In this document: positions 59,435 to 64,000 of the stretch, piece by piece
How the letters are laid out: the number at the start of each line of letters is the position of its first letter
How positions within the stretch are numbered: the first letter of the stretch is position 1
DNA from: Lotus japonicus
Lineage: Eukaryota > Streptophyta > Magnoliopsida > Fabales > Fabaceae
DNA length: 64,000 nt
Assembly: GCF_012489685.1 (NCBI RefSeq)
Contig: NC_080044.1
Location: forward strand, 62,854,732 to 62,918,731
Direction: 5' to 3'
Notes under the pieces: generated by a model
Seen by the model: only the letters and a program-made list of their open reading frames with translations
Told to the model about the DNA's origin: nothing
Database searches by the model: none
Translations under genes and position numbers: made by a program

Positions 59435-60015
59435 ATGACCAAGATGATTGCAGGTGTTGCATTTGACTCATTGTCCTTGCGCTTAGCTTCCGAGCTCTAT
59501 TTTTTATGTGTATATTTTGAGACTGATTGTATCTACATTGTTGAGGCTTGGAAAAAGCCTCCTAGCTATTTTGAGTATGTTATTATGGATTGTCAATTAC
59601 TTGTTTCTGATTTTGTGGATTTTGATTTACTTTTTGTTAGAAGGACGAAGAACTGTATTGCTGATTATCTGGCATGGAAGGCTTCCTCATTTTCCAATTC
59701 TATTTGGGTCAAGGAGGGACCTTCGAGACTTAATAATTTCATGCATTTTGATGTACTGCTTTCTATGTCACGTTCTTAATTAATAAATAATATGTATTTT
59801 TATCTTTACTTACAAAATATTATATTTTAAATCTCCGACTGTTAAGATAGGTATTAAAATCTCTGATAATTGTTATATTTCTTGGCAAGGAACGCCGCCA
59901 CCTACTCAAATTCAGTGTGTGTGCAAGAAGTTCGGCCGGAGACTATCTCTTAGTTTTTGCTGATGTATTAATTTCTATACTTTTTTATCAATGAAATTTC
60001 AGGCTTCTTTTAAAA
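59435..60015 (+). mobile_element. 5'-truncated LINE: RNase H domain and 3' tail
   Basis: The frame 59435-59779 reads GVAFDSLSLRLASELYFL, FETDCIYIVEAWKK, VSDFVDFDLLFVRR and NCIADYLAWKA. This is the LINE RNase H with its D (FETD) and final D (IADYLA) positions. A non-coding tail follows, ending 'tttttatcaatgaaatttcag' and an A-rich stretch near 60012-60025. It is a separate family copy from the other LINEs here. Confidence 0.7.
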
Positions 60016-60025
60016 AGAAAAAACT

Positions 60026-60906
60026 CCAATAATCATTCAAGGATCATGCATATTTGCAGCTATATGCAGAAGGTTGATCAACAAGAATTTCGTAGTTGCA
60101 TTTAGAGACTATCAGAAACACATGTAAGCCACCAAGGGGTAGAATAATCTTTCGGAGAAGTTATATTATTTTTAAAATATTGTCGACTGGCCCTATTTGT
60201 ATTATATCATCTTAGTATATTACACTAAGAGGATTAGATTAAGAGATATTATATATAAATTTAAAAATTTAATCACTCATCATGCTCTATAGTTAATCCC
60301 CACTTATCCTAATGAATCATTATATTTATTAACACATTTTACTTTTACCCTCCTCCTTTTCTTTTGTTATATTATTTCCCCTCTTGTCTCAGCGGTGATC
60401 GTGTGCTTTACTTTTCATGATTCTCTCTATTTTGTTTTCTTCCCCCACATTCACCACTCTCTCCTATTTCTTCTTCTTTTTCCATTCTCTCACTCTCCTT
60501 CATCAATACCAACTCTCAACTCAAATTCCAAAATTCTAGCCTCGAAATTGGGCAAGCAAAATCACCCATTTTCACTTTACGTAAGGAACAGAACTATGCA
60601 CCTTTTTGTCCGGAACAAAAGTTGTAACTAAAAAACTACAAAAAAGAAAAAATAATAATAATCAACTAAACATTATAGATTTTTTAGTTCAAACAAATGT
60701 TTGGCATTCATAATGTACATTTTGTTTTGTTACAGTAAACTTTAGGTTAAGGAATGATGCGTGAGTGTGTGTTTGTTTTTCAATTAGGGCATTTAAAAGT
60801 ATTTTCAGGTTTTATGTAACTTTGTGTCACTATGTTTGATAAATTAAAAACTACATTCACCCAATCCACTTTTAGTCCCAAACCAACTTTCATCTCAACC
60901 CTCCAA
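60026..60906. other. Spacer
   Basis: A T/C-rich stretch at 60350-60500 yields a frame without recognisable motif (60395-60631). Nothing else supported. Confidence 0.45.
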
Positions 60907-61065
60907 GTGTCTGTTTGGTTTTCAGTTGGGTGAATGTGTTGTGAATGTGAAAGCACATTCACTCAACCTAACAAGTGCATTCCGTTGGCTGAATATGCAT
61001 TGAAAATCGTGATCTCGAATTCCCCTGCTTCAAACGGACTTCCTAACTGAAAACCAAACAGACAC
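60907..61065. mobile_element. MITE, 159 bp, perfect 21-bp terminal inverted repeats
   Basis: GTGTCTGTTTGGTTTTCAGT (60907 onward) is exactly complementary to the right end finishing CAAACAGACAC at 61065, over 21 bases. CAA flanks both sides (60904-60906, 61066-61068), a possible 3-bp duplication as in PIF/Harbinger-type elements, although their target is usually TWA. No coding capacity. Confidence 0.8.
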
Positions 61066-61500
61066 CAAATTGTCAATTCTACATTCATCCAACATACTTT
61101 CAACCTTAATCTCTATTTTGAAATAAAAGTATCCAAACATAAATCACATTACAACCAACTCACTTTAATTCAAACAATGTTTTGTAAACCCACAATCACT
61201 CAAAATTTATTTTGCAAACTGAAATCTAAACACACTGAGAAAGTGAAAGCTTCAAAGTTACCAAACTTAAATAACACTCACAAAATACTTAGTCGAGTGA
61301 GTAATTGATGAAAGATTCGATCCTGCAACCTGTTAGATACGAAACAGTGTGATACTCTAGTTGAGTAAACTCTTGCTCCATTAGACCATGTCATGCTAGA
61401 TAAGTGTGGTTGGATTGGATTGTAGTGTTTTAATTAAGGGTCAAGATGAAACTTAAGTTGGGTTCGGTGGTGATTGGACTGTTGTTGTTGTACCTTCGGG
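61066..61500. other. Upstream region of the PP2A B' gene
   Basis: No clear TATA box could be chosen. AT-rich, then a G/T-rich stretch at 61430-61510. Confidence 0.4.
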
Positions 61501-61634
61501 TTGTGTGTTGTGAGGAGTAACATTAACATTAACATGTCGCATCGTTTCTTCTTCTTCTTCTCTTGAATCGAGGAAACAAAAGTGTGTGTTGTGAGTGAGA
61601 GGTGAGAGCATTCTTGAAGATAGATGGATCGTGA

Positions 61635-61636
<2 letters not shown>

Positions 61637-61672
<36 letters not shown>
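61637..61672 (+). repeat. (CAT)n microsatellite in the presumed 5' UTR
   Basis: About 12 uninterrupted ATC/CAT triplets. A frame across it would encode a His run (61595-61807), but it has no other support. Leader sequence around it is CT-rich, including a (TC)n run near 61895-61915. Confidence 0.9.
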
Positions 61673-61675
<3 letters not shown>

Positions 61676-61875
61676 CCTAATAATGCTCACTCTCCATTTT
61701 CTCTCTTTCTTCAAACACCACTTCTTCTTCTTCTTTCTCTCTCTAACAACATCCATGGAACTTGCTTCATCTCTGTGGTAACCGTTGAAGTTAGACTCTT
61801 TCTTTGACTACCTCACTCTCACTCTCTCTCTCTCTTAGCTGGGTTTGCTTTTTTTTGTTTCTTCACAGAAATCAG

Positions 61876-62888
61876 GTGGGTCTTTTCTTCTTCTTCTCTC
61901 TCTCTCTCTCTCTGAAGTGTTGCTGTTGTTCTTAAATATGCTAATTTTGGAGGTGTTCCTGTTTTGAACTCGCTTTGGATTTTAACTGAATTGTTATGTG
62001 CTAAAGTTTCTATTTTGTTAAGATTTTCTGATAATGATTTGTAAGGTACGAGGCTTTGTTTGGCTGAGGTTTCTGTCTTTTCTTCTATTTTCAGACCCAG
62101 ATCTCAGTTTTTCCCACACTCTTTGCTGCTTCTGTAAATTTTTAAACTTTGCATTGATTATTGCCTTGTTAATTTCCTTACTAAACTGGGTTCTTTACAT
62201 TTTATTTATTTTTGTAAAATATTTTTTGCTAGGTTGGTTTTTTTATCCTGTGCTTCTTCATTTTCCCTTCAAATTTTTCAAAGATGAATTTGCTACAGGG
62301 AATGATTAGTTTTGTGTCCTGCAACAGTGTAGTTGAATAATTACTGAGATTCATCCAAATGTAGTGAATTCTGTAATATGACATGGCACAAATTCATGAA
62401 CAATTGCTAGATCTAGGTGGGATTTACTCCTTACTGTTCTCAAATGACATATATTTGAACAATACATGTGTTGATTATCCTCAATTCATCCACTTGTCCA
62501 ATGAATAGTGTTTCTCTGTTGATCTTGTCCCTCTCTGCTTGTATACCATTCATTGCATTACTCTTCAGATTATCAACTTTCTCTGGTATATTGCACTTGT
62601 TGGCTTCATTCCTTGTCTAGTATTCTCCCTTGTTCAGGATTTTGTTCACTTTCTTTCTTTAGTCCTTATCATTTGGAGCTATGATATTATCTCTAAATTG
62701 ATCCAAGTTACACTGTGTAAGGCTTGAACATATAACTTGTTATGCCTTTTTGTTTCTGTTTAATAAGTATACTAACTTGGGTTGCTTTTCTGGTTCACTG
62801 GGAACTCAACATGAAGAATTTCTAAGATTTGAGTTTTTATATCCTTGATGGCTTATGCTCTTAACTGACAATGATAAGTTTGATGCAG
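61876..62888 (+). other. Predicted leader intron of the PP2A B' gene
   Basis: A donor after AATCAG (GTGGGT, 61876) and acceptor GATGCAG (62888) would remove T-rich sequence and leave 33 bases before the ATG. The acceptor is convincing; the donor is one of several possible. Confidence 0.5.
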
Positions 62889-62921
62889 GCTGTTCTTGGC
62901 TAGGCTTGTAACTTTGCCAAC

Positions 62922-64000
62922 ATGATAAAGCAAATTCTTGGCAAATTGCCAAAAAAGATGACAAAATCTGACTCCTCAGATTCCGCGAGGAGCGATTCTG
63001 GCAATTCTACTAGTTTTGGGAATGTATTTCAGTGTACAAATGTTGGAAGTACCATCTCAAGCAAATTAAATGTTGTGAAGCGGGTGTCTTCGGTTGTTTT
63101 TCCGGCAAGCATGAGTGCTGGAGTGGAAGCAGTTGATCCTTCGCTATCCTTCAAAGATGTTTCGAACACGCAGAAGCAAAGCCTGTTTATCAGTAAATTG
63201 AATCTTTGCTGCAAAGTCTATGATATGAGTGATCCTGATAAGAACTGTACAGAGCAAGATCTTAAACGTCAAACGTTGCTAGAGCTTGTTGATTTTGTAT
63301 CTTCTGGATCTGTGAAGTTCACCGAACCAGCGATTGCCGCAGTGTGTAAAATGTGTGCAACCAATTTGTTTAGGGTTTTCCCACCTAAGTTTCGTACAAG
63401 TTCTACTGGTGGAGAAACAGAAGATGATGAACCTATGTTTGATCCCGCCTGGTCTCACCTCCAAGTCGTTTATGATCTACTCCTCCAATTCATCAACTAT
63501 AACTCTCTTGATGTGAAGTTGGCAAAGGCGCATTTAGATCATGCTTTTATTTTAAGATTACTTGACCTTTTTGATTCTGAGGACCCTAGAGAAAGAGATT
63601 GCTTGAAAACAATTCTGCATAGAATCTATGGGAAGTTCATGGTTCACAGGCCTTTCATGCGGAAATCTGTTAGCAACATCATCTACCGGTTTGTTTTCGA
63701 GACTCAGCGGCATAACGGAATTGCTGAGTTGTTGGAGATTTTTGGGAGTGTTATTAGTGGGTTTGCCTTGCCATTGAAGGAAGAGCACAAAATATTTTTG
63801 TGGAAGGCTTTAATTCCTCTACACAAACCTAAATCTGTTGGTGTTTATCATCAGCAGTTAACATATTGTGTTGTACAGTTCATAGATAAGGATCAAAGAC
63901 TGGTTAGCTCTGTGATAAATGGACTATTAAAGTACTGGCCGGTGACAAATAGCCAAAAAGAGCTCATGTTCATAAGTGAGTTGGAAGAGATTTTGGAAAT
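62922..64000 (+). CDS. Protein phosphatase 2A regulatory subunit B' (B56), 5' part
   Basis: The frame is open from ATG 62922 to the window end (359 codons and 2 bases, no intron), so the gene continues beyond it. The N terminus MIKQILGKLPKKMTKSDSSD and a Ser-rich leader are followed from about residue 70 by the B56 HEAT-repeat core: SLFISKLNLCCKVYDMSDP, LKRQTLLELVDFV, WSHLQVVYDLLLQF, LLDLFDSEDPRERDCLKTIL, HRIYGKFMVHRPFMRKSV, YRFVFETQRHNGIAELLEIF, GFALPLKEEHKIFLWKALIP and LLKYWPVTNSQKELMF. B56 binds the A scaffold and C catalytic subunits and selects substrates, often through LxxIxE motifs. The start matches the MIKQI..KLP opening of one plant B' subgroup. The leader and residues 110-140 (VSSGSVKF..AVCKMCATNLF) are more diverged than I recall in common isoforms. 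Confidence 0.95.
   Translation, partial: MIKQILGKLPKKMTKSDSSDSARSDSGNSTSFGNVFQCTNVGSTISSKLNVVKRVSSVVFPASMSAGVEAVDPSLSFKDVSNTQKQSLFISKLNLCCKVYDMSDPDKNCTEQDLKRQTLLELVDFVSSGSVKFTEPAIAAVCKMCATNLFRVFPPKFRTSSTGGETEDDEPMFDPAWSHLQVVYDLLLQFINYNSLDVKLAKAHLDHAFILRLLDLFDSEDPRERDCLKTILHRIYGKFMVHRPFMRKSVSNIIYRFVFETQRHNGIAELLEIFGSVISGFALPLKEEHKIFLWKALIPLHKPKSVGVYHQQLTYCVVQFIDKDQRLVSSVINGLLKYWPVTNSQKELMFISELEEILE

Noticed and set aside
60395..60631. 78-codon ORF with hydrophobic start
   Set aside because: T/C-rich low-complexity sequence; no supporting signal.
61595..61807. Poly-His protein
   Set aside because: Frame created by the (CAT)n microsatellite in a presumed 5' UTR; no other support.

Overview
The window is plant nuclear DNA: split genes with GT-AG introns, AT-rich intergenic sequence, plant-type LINEs, copia elements, SINEs and MITEs. 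The mix of repeats (a SIRE/Maximus-type copia with an extra 3' ORF, 'ataagctt'-rich MITEs, a 'caccgtcaac' MITE) suggests a papilionoid legume. That is inference; no species marker is present.

Three host genes are recognisable, all on the + strand. At the left edge (218-1243) are the last three exons of a GRV2/RME-8-type DnaJ endosomal trafficking protein. At 28977-32511 is a complete six-exon chloroplast FATB acyl-ACP thioesterase with a leader intron. At the right edge (62922-64000+) is the 5' part of a B'/B56 regulatory subunit of protein phosphatase 2A, also with a probable leader intron. They belong to unrelated pathways and simply sit along the chromosome.

Most of the rest is mobile DNA. 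2.5-4.5 kb: a cluster of tRNA-derived SINEs, two with clear target-site duplications (TSDs). 5.28-10.82 kb: a full-length L1-type LINE on the minus strand with a 14-bp TSD. 11.17-11.59 kb: a LINE RNase H remnant. 12.49-15.96 kb: a 3.46-kb TG...CA element with 5-bp TSD, probably a very long solo LTR, carrying two minisatellites. 15.96-16.47 kb: inverted TRIM-like pieces. 18.7-19.7 kb: MITE-like repeats. 20.40-26.92 kb: a copia element with an uninterrupted 1,420-codon ORF, 509/510-bp LTRs and 5-bp TSD.

33.5-38.7 kb: a 4.02-kb Helitron carrying a decayed RPA1-like gene, flanked by 590/579-bp direct repeats that end exactly at its termini. 39-44.5 kb: MITEs, a LINE tail and a small TRIM. 44.92-58.35 kb: a decayed LINE split in its endonuclease domain by a 9.6-kb SIRE-type copia, which itself carries a 1.03-kb inverted-repeat transposon (three-level nesting). 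58.35-62.9 kb: dispersed repeats, a LINE RNase H remnant, a MITE with perfect 21-bp ends, and the leader region of the phosphatase gene.

No bacterial-style system, CRISPR array, rRNA or functional tRNA gene was seen. The most unusual object is the Helitron with its exactly abutting long direct repeats.
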